A DNA stretch of 64,000 bases from Pseudoalteromonas sp. T1lg88 (GCF_002964765.1 NZ_PQCF01000032.1:620001-684000); one strand, 5' to 3'. Positions 33,932-44,342 are shown, counted from the stretch's first letter. Notes: generated by a model not told the origin, from the letters alone. Numbers and translations: made by a program.

Positions 33932-36744
33932 TTATTTTTTAATGGTAAGCGCGTCAGCGACTAACGCTTGTTGTTCTTTAGTATGTACGGCCATATAACC
34001 ACATGCAGGTGCTGCAGAGGCTTTACGACCTGCGTATGTTAGGTTGGCACCCTGTGGAATTGAATTCCAGAAGTGATGCTGCGAGCAATACCAAGCGCCT
34101 TGGTTTTGCGGCTCTTCCTGACACCATACAAAGTCTTTCACATGGCTGTAACGCTCAACAATGTTCGCCATTTCCTGATGCGGGAATGGGTATAATTGCT
34201 CAACGCGCACAATAGCAATATTGTCGATTTCCAGCTTACGACGCTCTTGCAGTAGTTCGTAGTAAACCTTACCGCTACAGAAAACCACACGCTCAACTTT
34301 CTTCGCATCGATATCATCGATCTCGTCGATCATGTTGTGGAATACGCCTGCAGAAAGTTCTTCCAGAGACGATACCGCAAGCGGGTGACGTAGTAATGAT
34401 TTCGGCGTCATTACGATAAGCGGACGACGAAGAGGACGTACCGCCTGACGACGTAGCATGGCGTAAACCTGTGCTGGAGTCGAAGGCACACATACCTGCA
34501 TATTGTGGTCGGCACACAGCTGAAGGAAACGCTCAAGACGCGCCGAGCTGTGCTCTGGGCCCTGACCTTCATAGCCATGTGGTAGCAAACAAGTTAGACC
34601 ACAAAGACGGCCCCACTTCTGCTCACCCGAACTTAGGAATTGGTCGAATACAACCTGAGCACCGTTGGCGAAGTCGCCGAATTGCGCTTCCCACATAACC
34701 AGTGACGTTGGCTCTGCCGTGGCATAACCGTATTCGAATGCCAGTACCGCTTCTTCAGAAAGCACCGAGTCGTATACTTCAAACTTACCTTGCGCTTCGC
34801 TGATATGCTGTAGCGGCAAGTAAGTAGAAGCGTCAGCTTGGTTGTGTACAACCGCGTGACGGTGGAAGAAGGTACCACGACCTGAATCCTGACCCGTTAG
34901 GCGGATGTCCGTGCCCTCTTCAACCATGGTTGCGTAAGCAAGCGTTTCCGCCATACCCCAGTCCAGTAACTTGTCACCGGCGGCCATGGCTTTACGGTCG
35001 TCGTAAATTTTCTTAACGCGCGACTGAGCCTTGTGGTTTTCAGGGTAAGACGCCACCTTGTTGCCAAGCTCTTTAAGCTTTTCAACAGATACGCTGGCAT
35101 CGTATTGGGTATCCCAATCGTGACCCACGAACTTAGACCACTCTGAAGAGTGCTTGGTCTCTGGCTCAATTTCTTCAACCCACAGTGACCATCATCAAGA
35201 CCACCGCGATAGGTATCGACCAAGTTCTTGATTTCTGCCTCAGTGAACAGGCCTTCAGAAATCAACTGCTGCGCATAGATTTCACGAGGAACCGCGTGCT
35301 TCTTGATCTTTTGATACATCAAAGGCTGAGTTGCATTTGGCTCGTCAGCTTCGTTGTGACCGTGACGACGGTAACATACCAGGTCGATAACCACATCGCG
35401 CTTAAACTGATTACGGAAATCAAGAGCGATTTGGGTAACCATGGCAACCGCTTCTGGGTCGTCCGAGTTGACGTGGAAAATCGGCGCCTGAACCATCTTA
35501 GCGATGTCGGTACAGTAGTCAGTAGAACGCACATCATCTTGGTTCGAAGTTGTAAAGCCAACTTGGTTGTTGACAACGATACGTACGCTACCACCTACCT
35601 TAAAGGCATTGGTTTGCGACATATTGAAGGTTTCTTGCACCACGCCCTGACCGGCGATCGCCGAGTCACCGTGAATGGTGATAGGCAGCGCTTTAGAGCC
35701 GCTTTCGCAACCAAGACGGTCTAGACGAGCACGCACCGATCCCATAACTACCGGGTTTACGATTTCCAAGTGCGACGGGTTAAATGCAAGTGCCATATGG
35801 ACACTGCCGCCAGCGGTTGCGAAATCAGACGAGTAACCCATGTGGTATTTCACGTCACCCGAGCCTAGCGTGTCATTGTGCTTACCGGCGAACTCATCGA
35901 ACAGCGCCGATGGGTTTTTACCCAGTACGTTAACAAGCACGTTTAGACGACCACGGTGGGCCATACCGATAACCGCTTCCTGTTGACCGCTTTCACCTGC
36001 ACGGTGAATAAGCTCTTTCAACATAGGTACTAGGGCGTCACCACCTTCCAGTGAGAAACGCTTGGCGCCTGGGAATTTAGCACCCAGGTACTTTTCTAGA
36101 CCATCGGCGGCAATCAGACCTTTTAGAATACGCTTTTTAGTAGCGCTATCGAATTGCGGGCGAGCCTGCACCGATTCTAAACGCTGTTGTAACCAACGCT
36201 TTTCTTCGGTCGATGTGATGTGCATGTATTCAGCACCAATAGAACCACAATAAGTAGTCTTAAGTGCTTGATAAAGTTCACCCAGTTTCATCATTTCACC
36301 GCCGGCAGCGAATGAACCTACATAAAACTCAGTGTCGAAATCTTCTTTGGAAAGGCCGTGGAATTCTAAGTCTAAATCGCGTACGCGCTCACGCTGCCAT
36401 AGACCCAAGGGGTCAAGGTTCGCGTTTTGATGACCACGGAAACGAAAAGCATTGATAAGTTGCAGAACTTTGATCTGTTTCGGGTCAGCTTGACCCCCTT
36501 CTGCAATAATTACTTCTCGGTGTTTATTTTTTGCCAGTTCGGCGAATTCGGCTCTAACTTGTGAATGTTTGGTTTCTACATCCACGCCTTCCACTTTTGG
36601 AAGTTGTTCGAACACTACACGCCATTCTTCTGGCACTGAAGTCACATCATCAAGATATGCTTCATAAAGCTCCTCAACATAAGCAACGTTGCCGCCGTAT
36701 AGATGAGAAGACTCTAGCCATGCCTTCATCACACCATCGTGCAT
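33932..36744 (-). pseudogene. sucA: 2-oxoglutarate dehydrogenase E1, interrupted by a one-base frameshift
   Basis: Thiamine-diphosphate-dependent E1 of the 2-oxoglutarate dehydrogenase complex. ATG 36744 follows AAGGG. The first frame is good up to VDTYRGGLDDGHC, then reads out of frame to a stop at 34897. The matching frame continues as VEEIEPETKHSSEWSKFVGH to 33932. One base appears missing near 35181-35182 (TGTGGGTT where TGT-GNG-GTT is expected). Restored, the protein would be about 937 residues, as expected (E. coli 933). The TPP-binding HGDSAIAGQGVVQETFNMS and the C-terminal PRRPLIVMTPKSLLRHP are intact. No canonical slippery heptamer is present. A sequencing error or a very recent mutation. 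Confidence 0.88.
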
Positions 36745-36786
36745 TTATAAGCCCTTTTATCTAGCGCAGATTTACATTGTCTAGCC

Positions 36787-36843
36787 TACTCAATAATTGA
36801 GTAAGTGATCGAAGAATGGCCAGACAGATGTCTAGCCATTCTT
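36787..36843. promoter_or_regulatory. Palindrome and long hairpin in the sdhB-sucA gap
   Basis: The 114-bp gap between sdhB and sucA holds a palindrome TACTCAAT-A-ATTGAGTA (36787-36803). It also holds a near-perfect hairpin with 15-bp arms, AAGAATGGCCAGACA and TGTCTAGCCATTCTT (36812-36843). There is no T run, so it is not a classical terminator. An mRNA-processing or stability hairpin and an operator are possible; both are inference. Confidence 0.5.
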
Positions 36844-36858
36844 TGCGTTATTATGCCC

Positions 36859-37575
36859 TTAAACAGAACGATTAAGAAGCATTGATTTGATTTGACCAAT
36901 CGCTTTAGTCGGATTCAAGCCTTTCGGGCACACGTTGACACAGTTCATGATATTGTGACAACGGAATACGCTAAATGCGTCGTCCAAATCGGCCAAGCGT
37001 TCTTCGGTTGCCGTATCACGGCTGTCCGCTAGGAAGCGGTATGCGTGTAGCAAGCCCGCAGGGCCAATAAATTTGTCTGGGTTCCACCAGAAACTCGGAC
37101 AAGAAGTAGAACAACAGGCACACAAGATACACTCGTATAGGCCATCAAGCTTATCACGCTCTTCAATTGACTGAAGACGCTCGCCTGCTGCCGGTGTGTC
37201 GTTGATCAGGAACGGCTTCACTTTCTCGTATTGGGTATAGAACTGAGTCATATCAATAACGAGGTCGCGCACTACAGGTAGACCTGGAAGTGGACGAATG
37301 ATCACCTTACCTTTGCCGTTTTTCTGCAACGCAGAAATAGGCGTGATACATGCAAGGCCGTTTTTGCCGTTCATGTTAACACCGTCAGAACCACATACAC
37401 CTTCGCGGCAAGAGCGACGGAATGCCAGGCTTGGGTCTTGTTCTTTTAACAGAATCAAGGCATCAAGCACCATCATATCGCGGCCTTCTTCCACCTCTAG
37501 GGTGTATTCCTGCATGCGCGGTGCGTTATCCACATCTGGATTGTAACGATAAACAGATAATTCTAAAGTTGCCAT
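36859..37575 (-). CDS. sdhB: Succinate dehydrogenase iron-sulfur subunit
   Basis: Three Fe-S clusters are readable: 2Fe-2S (SCREGVCGSDG...LAC), 4Fe-4S (CILCACCSTSCP) and 3Fe-4S (CHNIMNCVNVCPKG). It passes electrons from SdhA flavin to the membrane quinone site. The frame has two ATGs six bases apart. AGGAG is only 2 nt from the first but 8 nt from the second, so 37575 (238 residues) is preferred over 37581. 11 bp after sdhA. Confidence 0.96.
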   Translation of the reverse strand: MATLELSVYRYNPDVDNAPRMQEYTLEVEEGRDMMVLDALILLKEQDPSLAFRRSCREGVCGSDGVNMNGKNGLACITPISALQKNGKGKVIIRPLPGLPVVRDLVIDMTQFYTQYEKVKPFLINDTPAAGERLQSIEERDKLDGLYECILCACCSTSCPSFWWNPDKFIGPAGLLHAYRFLADSRDTATEERLADLDDAFSVFRCHNIMNCVNVCPKGLNPTKAIGQIKSMLLNRSV

Positions 37576-37586
37576 CGTCATCTCTC

Positions 37587-39359
37587 CTAGTAAGTACGAG
37601 CTTTAGGTGGGAACGCTTCACGCAATTTAGGCGCGTAGTTAACGTCACGTTTTGACATCTGCTCAGTCTCAGGGTTGTAGATACTGTGACATAGCCAGTT
37701 GTCATCATCACGCTCTGGGAAGTCGAAGCGTGAGTGTGCACCACGGCTCTCGGTACGGAAGTTAGCTGCAACTGCCGTTGAGTACGCGGTTTCCATAAGG
37801 TTGTCTAGTTCTAGACACTCAATACGCTGGGTATTGAAGTCGCTTGATTTATCATCAAGACGGGCGAACTGTAGACGCTCACGGATTTCTTTAAGTTCTT
37901 TAAGACCCGTTGCCATGGCATCACCTTCACGGAATACCGAGAAGTTAAGCTGCATACACTGCTGTAGATCTTTCTTAATTTGAACTGGGTCTTCACCTTG
38001 ACCAGGCTTAGATGTTTCCCAACGATTGAAGCGCGCAAGAGCACCATCAATGTTGTCAGTTGAAGCATCACGCTGTGCTTGGTAATCATTCAGGTAAGTA
38101 CCTAGGAAGTTACCGGCGGCACGGCCGAATACCACAAGGTCAAGTAGTGAGTTACCGCCTAGACGGTTAGCACCGTGTACAGATACACAGGCAATCTCAC
38201 CTACCGCGAATAGACCTTCAACCAGTGTCTCATTACCTTGACCGTCTACGTTCAGAACCTGACCGTTAACGTTTGTAGGCACACCACCCATCATGTAGTG
38301 ACAGGTTGGGATTACTGGAATTGGCTCTTTTGCTGGGTCAACGTGAGCGAATGTTTTCGCCAGGTCACATACGCCAGGAAGACGTAGGTTAAGGGTTTCT
38401 TCACCCAGGTGGTCTAGCTTCAGCTTGATGTGAGGACCCCAAGGACCTTCACAACCACGACCTTCACGGATCTCAGTCATCATTGAACGAGCAACAACGT
38501 CACGAGAAGCAAGGTCTTTGGCGTTTGGCGCATAACGCTCCATGAAACGCTCGCCGTCTTTGTTTAGAAGGTAACCACCTTCACCACGACAACCTTCAGT
38601 AACTAGTACACCGGCACCGGCGATACCGGTTGGGTGGAACTGCCACATTTCCATGTCTTGCATCGCAACGCCGGCACGTGTTGCCATACCAACACCGTCA
38701 CCTGTGTTGATGTGCGCGTTTGTAGTAGAGGCGAAGATACGACCTGCACCACCGGTTGCAAGAACCACGGCTTTCGATTTGAAGTAAACAACTTCACCGG
38801 CTTCGATGTCGATTGCAGTACAACCAACAACGGCGCCGTCGTCGTTTTTAACTAGATCAAGCGCATACCACTCAGAATAAACGTTGGTTTTGTTTTTAAC
38901 GTTCTGTTGGTATAGGCAGTGTAGCAGTGCGTGACCTGTACGGTCGGCAGCAGCCGCTGTACGAGCCGCTTGCTCACCACCAAAATTCTTAGACTGACCG
39001 CCGAAAGGACGCTGATATACACGGCCATTTTCAAAACGTGAGAATGGTAGACCCATGTTCTCAAGCTCGGTAATAGCTTCCGGGCCAGTTTTACACATGT
39101 ATTCGATAGCGTCTTGGTCACCGATGTAATCAGAACCTTTAACGGTATCGTACATGTGCCATTCCCAGTTATCCTCGTGCGAGTTACCTAGCGCAACTGT
39201 GATACCACCTTGCGCAGAAACTGTGTGTGAACGAGTTGGGAAAACTTTAGAAATAAGAGCACAAGACTTGCCCGATTCGGTGATAGCTAGTGCTGCACGC
39301 ATACCCGCGCCGCCGGCACCAATTACTACCGCATCAAATTCGCGAACTGAATATTTCAC
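37587..39359 (-). CDS. sdhA: Succinate dehydrogenase flavoprotein subunit
   Basis: A 590-residue FAD protein. The dinucleotide fold [14 protein letters not shown] is at 11-24 and covalent FAD attaches at His45 in [10 protein letters not shown]. The substrate-site sequences [20 protein letters not shown] and [20 protein letters not shown] are present. The start codon is GTG at 39359, one base downstream of the sdhD stop (TAAGTG), so translation is coupled to sdhD. Confidence 0.97.
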   Translation of the reverse strand: MKYSVREFDAVVIGAGGAGMRAALAITESGKSCALISKVFPTRSHTVSAQGGITVALGNSHEDNWEWHMYDTVKGSDYIGDQDAIEYMCKTGPEAITELENMGLPFSRFENGRVYQRPFGGQSKNFGGEQAARTAAAADRTGHALLHCLYQQNVKNKTNVYSEWYALDLVKNDDGAVVGCTAIDIEAGEVVYFKSKAVVLATGGAGRIFASTTNAHINTGDGVGMATRAGVAMQDMEMWQFHPTGIAGAGVLVTEGCRGEGGYLLNKDGERFMERYAPNAKDLASRDVVARSMMTEIREGRGCEGPWGPHIKLKLDHLGEETLNLRLPGVCDLAKTFAHVDPAKEPIPVIPTCHYMMGGVPTNVNGQVLNVDGQGNETLVEGLFAVGEIACVSVHGANRLGGNSLLDLVVFGRAAGNFLGTYLNDYQAQRDASTDNIDGALARFNRWETSKPGQGEDPVQIKKDLQQCMQLNFSVFREGDAMATGLKELKEIRERLQFARLDDKSSDFNTQRIECLELDNLMETAYSTAVAANFRTESRGAHSRFDFPERDDDNWLCHSIYNPETEQMSKRDVNYAPKLREAFPPKARTY

Positions 39360-39707
39360 TTAAACACCCCATAGTACGAATAGGCCGATCACTACGTAAG
39401 CAAGAGCCATAAGGTTTAGTACGAAGCCAAGAAACGCGCGTAGTTGAGCGTTCTTTACGTAGTCAGTTAATACCTGCCATAGGCCGATGCGTGTATGCAC
39501 CATGATGCAAATTAGTGCCACCAGGGTGAACACTTTCATCGCTAGGTTGCCGAATAGTCCTGACCATGCTTCATAGGTTAGTGCTGGAGTGCAAAGCAGA
39601 TAACCAATAATAAATAGTGCGTAAGCACTGATAACTAGCGCTGTAGCACGAAGAGATACGAAATCCTGAACGCCATTGCGCTTAAGAGATGCTTGATTTA
39701 AGACCAT
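39360..39707 (-). CDS. sdhD: Succinate dehydrogenase membrane anchor subunit
   Basis: A 115-residue protein with three transmembrane helices. The frame is open to 39743, but ATG 39707 (MVLNQASLKRNGVQDF) follows GGGAG and matches the family N-terminus. It overlaps the end of sdhC by 10 bp. The helix-2 segment with VHTRIGLWQVLTDYV corresponds to the quinone/heme-side region. Together with SdhC it binds heme b and ubiquinone. Confidence 0.93.
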   Translation of the reverse strand: MVLNQASLKRNGVQDFVSLRATALVISAYALFIIGYLLCTPALTYEAWSGLFGNLAMKVFTLVALICIMVHTRIGLWQVLTDYVKNAQLRAFLGFVLNLMALAYVVIGLFVLWGV

Positions 39708-40075
39708 AGCCAAACTCCCGCTAAAACAGCAACAATTACCCATAACACTAGGGCTGCTTTAGCCGTCGCGTTACCTGAGTCTAATTCTTTCCACGGGCCC
39801 AAATCTTGGACTAAGTGGCGTACACCTGCGATGAAGTGATACGAAAGAACGGTGAGGGTACCCCAGGCGATAAATTTGGCAACAAACCCGGTTAACAGGC
39901 TTTTGACAAATTCAAATCCTTCCGGAGAAGATAGAGACTCAGCCCATGCCCAAATCACAAAGGTCAAGGCAAAGAACATTGCTACACCGGTGACGCGGTG
40001 AAGAATTGATGCTTTGGCCGTTGCTGGCATAGAGATGGTCGTTAGATCGAGATTTACAGGTCTTTGCTTTTTCAC
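39698..40075 (-). CDS. sdhC: Succinate dehydrogenase cytochrome b556 subunit
   Basis: A 125-residue protein with three transmembrane helices and the family signatures KKQRPVNLDL at the start, ASILHRVTGV (the SILHRxSG quinone-site motif) and YHFIAGVRHLVQDLG with the heme-ligand histidine. The start appears to be GTG at 40075; no ATG is available in frame and no strong ribosome-binding site is seen. First gene of the sdhCDAB(-sucAB) operon. Confidence 0.93.
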   Translation of the reverse strand: MKKQRPVNLDLTTISMPATAKASILHRVTGVAMFFALTFVIWAWAESLSSPEGFEFVKSLLTGFVAKFIAWGTLTVLSYHFIAGVRHLVQDLGPWKELDSGNATAKAALVLWVIVAVLAGVWLWS

Positions 40076-40502
40076 AGTTACTTGCCCATCTTGCTCACAT
40101 TGAAAAATAGAGCCATCTACATTGTTTTTATAACCATTTATGCATCACTGCATAAATGCGCTCACAGAAATAAACCGTAGACATGCGAAAAATTCACTTT
40201 AGGTGTTCGACTTTAAAGCGAATTTCCACTGATTTGTCATAATCGGTTTACTCAAAGACGTTACGGTATTGAACCTCAGACAGTATATAAGTCTGCAGAG
40301 GATATTACAATTCTTGTTTAGTCTCGCAGGTTTGCGAATTAGCCATTGGTATAATATTTAATCTGTGAGGAATATTTATTATACCTAGATGCATTAAAAT
40401 TGACTTTCTACCCCTCTTGTACGTTAGAATGAGCGCAATTTGCTTAACATTAGTATCACGCATAACAGCAGCAGCTTGTTATTCTTATTAGGAGATAAAT
40501 AG
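40076..40502. other. Divergent sdhC-gltA intergenic region
   Basis: 427 bp without a gene. Apart from the sdh palindrome, it contains a hairpin (CCTCAGAC...GTCTGCAGAGG, about 40273-40300). A possible gltA promoter is TTGACT at 40400-40405 and TAGAAT at 40425-40430, with a long 18-19 bp spacer. Divergent control of gltA and sdh is common in gammaproteobacteria. Confidence 0.45.
40128..40158 (-). promoter_or_regulatory. Perfect palindrome overlapping the likely sdhC promoter
   Basis: CATTTATGCA (40135-40144), TCAC, TGCATAAATG (40149-40158) form a perfect 10-bp inverted repeat. On the minus strand TTTATG (in the palindrome) and TATAAA (40128-40133) are 17 bp apart and could be -35 and -10, about 53 bp before the sdhC start. 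The placement is that of a repressor operator. I cannot name the regulator. Confidence 0.5.
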
Positions 40503-41789
40503 ATGGCAGATAAGAAAGCCACAGTTCATATTGATGGACACGACCCTATCGAGCTTCCAATTTATGAAGGCACAGCGGGTCAAGACGTTATCGACGTTCG
40601 TACCTTGGGCTCTCACGGTTACTTCACTTACGACCCAGGCTTTATGTCGACTGGCTCTTGTGACTCATCTATCACCTACATCGATGGCGCCAAGGGTGTA
40701 CTACTACACCGCGGCTACCCTATCGACCAACTAGCCGAAAACTCAAACTACACCGAGCTATGCTACCTACTGTTAAACGGCGAACTGCCAACAGCAGAGC
40801 AACTTGAAAAATTCTCAAACTCAATCACATTAAGCACCATGGTCCATGAAAAGGTTGCGGCCTTCTTCCAGGGTTTCCGTGTTGATGCACACCCAATGGC
40901 CATGCTGTGTGGTGTAGTTGGTGCTATGTCTTCTTTCTATCACCAGGACCTGGACATTGCCGACCCGATCCAGCGTAAACGCAGCGCCATTCGCCTAGTC
41001 GCCAAGCTGCCAACAATCGCAGCCATGGCTTACAAATACACCATTGGTCAGCCTTTCGTTTACCCACGTAACGACTTGAGCTACGCAGAAAACTTCCTAC
41101 ACATGATGTTCTCTGTGCCTTCGGAAGAATACAAGGTAAGCCCAGTGCTAGCGAAAGCTATGGACCGTATCTTTATGCTTCACGCCGACCATGAGCAAAA
41201 CGCGTCAACGTCGACAGTACGTATCGCTGGCTCTTCAGGCGCTAACCCTTATGCATGTATCGCAGCCGGTATCGCATCACTGTGGGGCCCTGCTCACGGC
41301 GGTGCTAACGAAGCCTGCTTGACCATGCTGCAAGAAATCGGTTCGGTTGACCGTATCGACGAATACGTTGCTAAAGCCAAAGATAAGAACGACCCGTTCC
41401 GTCTAATGGGCTTCGGTCACCGTGTCTACAAGAACTTCGACCCACGCGCTACGGTAATGCGTGAAACCTGTCACGAAGTACTGAAAGAGCTTAACATCGA
41501 AGATCCACTACTAGACGTAGCTATGCGCCTAGAGCAAATCGCTCTGGAAGACCCATACTTCGTTGAGAAGAAGCTATACCCGAACGTAGACTTCTACTCA
41601 GGTATCATTCTTAAGGCAATCGGTATTCCTACCAGCATGTTCACAGTGATCTTTGCTATGGCCCGTACCGTAGGTTGGATCTCACACTGGGATGAAATGC
41701 TATCTCAGCCTGGTCACAAGATCAGCCGCCCACGTCAGCTTTATAAAGGCGCGACCAAGCGTGATTATGTGAGCCAGGATAAGCGCTAA
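40503..41789 (+). CDS. gltA: Citrate synthase
   Basis: A 428-residue hexameric-type (NADH-sensitive class) citrate synthase. Catalytic His265 is in GPAHGGANE, His306 in [13 protein letters not shown] and Asp363 in NVDFYSGI. The N-terminal regulatory domain is present. The ATG follows AGGAGATAAATAG. Its 3' end is partly duplicated at 46.5 kb (see 46479-46511). Confidence 0.98.
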   Translation: MADKKATVHIDGHDPIELPIYEGTAGQDVIDVRTLGSHGYFTYDPGFMSTGSCDSSITYIDGAKGVLLHRGYPIDQLAENSNYTELCYLLLNGELPTAEQLEKFSNSITLSTMVHEKVAAFFQGFRVDAHPMAMLCGVVGAMSSFYHQDLDIADPIQRKRSAIRLVAKLPTIAAMAYKYTIGQPFVYPRNDLSYAENFLHMMFSVPSEEYKVSPVLAKAMDRIFMLHADHEQNASTSTVRIAGSSGANPYACIAAGIASLWGPAHGGANEACLTMLQEIGSVDRIDEYVAKAKDKNDPFRLMGFGHRVYKNFDPRATVMRETCHEVLKELNIEDPLLDVAMRLEQIALEDPYFVEKKLYPNVDFYSGIILKAIGIPTSMFTVIFAMARTVGWISHWDEMLSQPGHKISRPRQLYKGATKRDYVSQDKR

Positions 41790-41791
41790 GC
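41759..41791. repeat. gltA 3'-end direct repeat, copy 1
   Basis: 33 bp covering the last codons of gltA ([13 protein letters not shown] plus 2 bp). 30 of 33 bases match copy 2 at 46479-46511 in the same orientation. Confidence 0.8.
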
Positions 41792-41837
41792 GCCCTGCTG
41801 TATGCACTAAGTAGTAAACAGCTACTTAACTAAGATG

Positions 41838-41879
41838 AAATCGGCTAAAGAATTTTCTTTAGCCGATTTTGTTTTTTTT
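41838..41879 (+). terminator. Terminator of gltA
   Basis: AAATCGGCTAAAG pairs with CTTTAGCCGATTT, followed by GTTTTTTTT, 48 bp after the gltA stop. Confidence 0.92.
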
Positions 41880-42311
41880 GAGGCTTATGCAAAATAAAAT
41901 GAACGAACGCTGAAAAAATAAAATTTATATCTTTAAAATTATTAAAATCAATAAGTTAGATAACCCTCATCTAATTATAAACCCGTTAATCTCAGGGTAA
42001 AAATGAAGCCTTGCTGAATGATCTGGCAAATATATAAATTTATTTCATGCCCATCTAGACTCTATATCAAGCACTCATTTCCTAGCTATCTTTTCAGCAT
42101 CTAATTGAGTTTCAAAACGTTTTTTTAGTCTTCAAAAATCTAATGAAAAAACATTAAAATTTCTTCCTTGGATTACTTGCTTGAATTGATCATTTTTTAT
42201 ACCATCCCTCCACGAATCGTATGGAATGTAAACAAAAGGCACTTCCTTACTGATATGAGCTTAAAAGCCGTTTTTACTAATTTTATGCTCAAGCATACAG
42301 ATATTGTTAGC
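41880..42311. other. AT-rich gene-free stretch
   Basis: About 430 bp, very AT-rich, with no credible reading frame. It should hold the promoter of the riboswitch-led transcript; no clear sigma-70 match is distinguished in the low-complexity sequence. Confidence 0.5.
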
Positions 42312-42396
42312 TAGAAAAAGGCAAATTAAGGGAAACCTTGATACGCAAAACGACCGGCCTAAGGACATTGTCTATGGCAGCGGAGTTGCCGAGGCG
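42312..42396 (+). promoter_or_regulatory. Class I cyclic-di-GMP (GEMM) riboswitch candidate
   Basis: The leader of the metalloprotease gene carries the conserved GEMM-I elements in order: GGCAAA, a stem with GAAA tetraloop (TAAGG-GAAA-CCTTG), ACGCAAA, CCGGCCTAAGG, and the second hairpin ATGGCAGCGGAGTTGCCGA. The GNRA tetraloop and the CCGGCCTAA block are the c-di-GMP-binding hallmarks of this class. It ends about 94 nt before the ATG. A T run (42471-42476) lies in the spacer, but I could not define a clear terminator stem, so the switching mechanism is open. Confidence 0.8.
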
Positions 42397-42489
42397 ATGA
42401 TATGTCATCTCCCTCTTCCCGTTTTCATGCACGAACACTTTAATCGCTTTGTTGCGCTGTATCGCTGAGCTTTTTTGATGTAGGTAAAC

Positions 42490-44304
42490 ATGAAACAATC
42501 TTCCAATAAGCTAAAAGCATTTCTCCCTGCGCTTAACGATGGGGGTAAAGCCATTGCCAAGTATCTTCTTCCAAGCGTTATGGCTCTATCCGGTGTGGCT
42601 TACTCCGCTTCTACCCTAGCCTCTACAACCGGTGAACAAAAAACCCTGGTCCTTATGGTTAATTTCCAGGAAAACCCAACCGAGCAGGCTATGACCAACG
42701 CAGAGGCCCGTGAACTGATGTTCGGTACCATCAATGACTACTACAAAGCAAATTCATATAATCAAATTTGGTTTACCGGTGAGGTAGTTGGCCCATTTAC
42801 TGTACCCCTATCCAATCAAGAGTGTAATATCGCGTTCACCCTAGAAGACGAAGCCAAAAAACAAGCTCAGGCCTCGGGCATAGTACTTGATGACTATACT
42901 CGCTTTGTCTTTCTCACGACAGGTGATGGTTGTTCATCAAATGGGTCGGCTACTACTTCAAGTATCCCTTCCAGGGTTATTATTAACGGCCTTAAAGAGC
43001 CTAGAGTATTGGCTCACGAGCTTGGCCATAATCTTGGTCTACTGCATGCTAACGCCTTAGATTGCAGTGAAGGCGTGTTTGGGGGTACCTGCCGTACTAT
43101 CGAATATGGCGATAGCTATGACACCATGGGCAGCTATGACATGGGTTACTTTAATACCTTTCAGAAGGAACGCTTAGGCTGGATGGCAGCCTCGGTTGCA
43201 CCAGAAGTTACTTTGGCACAGCGCAGCGGTACCTATACCTTAGGCGCCTATGAAGAAAATAATGGCCAACCGGTTGCGATCAAGATTCCACGAGGTCTCG
43301 ATGAAAATGGCAAGCAGCGCTGGCTCTATATTGAGTATCGCCAAGCTATCGCCCATGATGGATTCTTGGCTGATCGCTCCTATAAGGTCTTTCGCGAAGA
43401 TGTCACCGCAGGCATCGTGATTCGCCAGGCAACCGAGGGGGATGCCCGCAGCAGCCAGCTCCTGCATATGAAGCCTGGTTCATACTATGAAGAAAATTTT
43501 GGTTTTAAAGATTGGCGGGATCCAACCCTTCCCGTCGGTGCCACATTTACCGATCCAGAATCGGGTGCAACAATCAGCTTGGTGAGTGCAGAAAGTGGAA
43601 ACGCAGAAGTAAGCATCGCCTTTGGTCAAACAAGCTGTGCAGAGCAAGCACCTAGCCTTTCTGCCACGCCGCTATCGGCTACTGAAGTCAGTGCTGGTGA
43701 TCAGGTTAGCTACAAGGTGAGCGTAACCAACCGAGATTCAGCCAGCTGCGCCGCTTCCACAGTGGACGTGCAAGCCTTATTGCCCCAGGGCTGGTATGCC
43801 AATAGTGAGCTGGTATCTCTTGCACCAGGTGAGTCAGTAAACGTTACCATAAGCGTGACCTCGGCTGTTGATGCTTCTGCCGACACCTATTCGCTAACAA
43901 TTAATGCAAGCAATAGCGAACAAATTGCAAGTACACAGGTTTCTTACACAGTTACCGATACATCTGGCGAAACTCCTGTATCTCCTGAGCTAAATGCGCT
44001 TGATGACCAAGTAACCCTCACCAGTGTGGGTTCAATCATCATAGATGTGATGGCCAACGACACGTTATCAGAACCTGACAAGGTGCGTCTAATTTCGGCT
44101 GGTGGCGCAAGCAAAGGCAGTGTCGAATTATTGTCGGATGGAGCCGTACGCTACACCCCAGGGAAGCGCTTTAAAAACAGCGATAGCTTTAGCTATACCA
44201 TTAGTGACGGCATCACCAGCGCAACGGCCAATGTTAGTATTGCACTGCAAAAAGGCGATACGGGTGGAGGGGCTACCAAGCCTGGCCGAGGTAAAAATAA
44301 ATAA
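42490..44304 (+). CDS. Secreted gametolysin-like (M11/metzincin) metalloprotease
   Basis: A 604-residue secreted protein. It has an extended signal region (about 1-45). The catalytic domain has the zinc motif HELGHNLGLLH (His176, Glu177, His180, His186) and a Met-turn YDTMGS with Met213, as in peptidase family M11. After residue about 390 come a NEW3/CARDB-like beta domain (about 395-490) and a cadherin/Bap-type domain (about 500-590, with DVMANDTLS and DSFSYTISDG). The C-terminus is basic and glycine-rich. The leader holds a c-di-GMP riboswitch candidate, so expression is likely tied to surface attachment or dispersal. The exact substrate is unknown. Confidence 0.85.
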   Translation: MKQSSNKLKAFLPALNDGGKAIAKYLLPSVMALSGVAYSASTLASTTGEQKTLVLMVNFQENPTEQAMTNAEARELMFGTINDYYKANSYNQIWFTGEVVGPFTVPLSNQECNIAFTLEDEAKKQAQASGIVLDDYTRFVFLTTGDGCSSNGSATTSSIPSRVIINGLKEPRVLAHELGHNLGLLHANALDCSEGVFGGTCRTIEYGDSYDTMGSYDMGYFNTFQKERLGWMAASVAPEVTLAQRSGTYTLGAYEENNGQPVAIKIPRGLDENGKQRWLYIEYRQAIAHDGFLADRSYKVFREDVTAGIVIRQATEGDARSSQLLHMKPGSYYEENFGFKDWRDPTLPVGATFTDPESGATISLVSAESGNAEVSIAFGQTSCAEQAPSLSATPLSATEVSAGDQVSYKVSVTNRDSASCAASTVDVQALLPQGWYANSELVSLAPGESVNVTISVTSAVDASADTYSLTINASNSEQIASTQVSYTVTDTSGETPVSPELNALDDQVTLTSVGSIIIDVMANDTLSEPDKVRLISAGGASKGSVELLSDGAVRYTPGKRFKNSDSFSYTISDGITSATANVSIALQKGDTGGGATKPGRGKNK

Positions 44305-44308
44305 GAGA

Positions 44309-44342
44309 AAAAAAGCCTGGCGATTTTATCGCTAGGCTTTTA
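44309..44342. terminator. Bidirectional terminator between convergent island genes
   Basis: AAAAAGCCTGGCGA pairs with TCGCTAGGCTTTT around TTTA; A and T runs on both sides suit both strands. Confidence 0.85.

Noticed and set aside
35177-35186. Programmed -1 frameshifting as explanation of the sucA break
   Set aside because: No slippery X XXY YYZ heptamer (local sequence TGTGGGTTG) and no such mechanism is known for sucA.
42307-42498. 63-codon minus-strand ORF before the metalloprotease
   Set aside because: Antisense to the riboswitch candidate and the start of the protease; no coding features.
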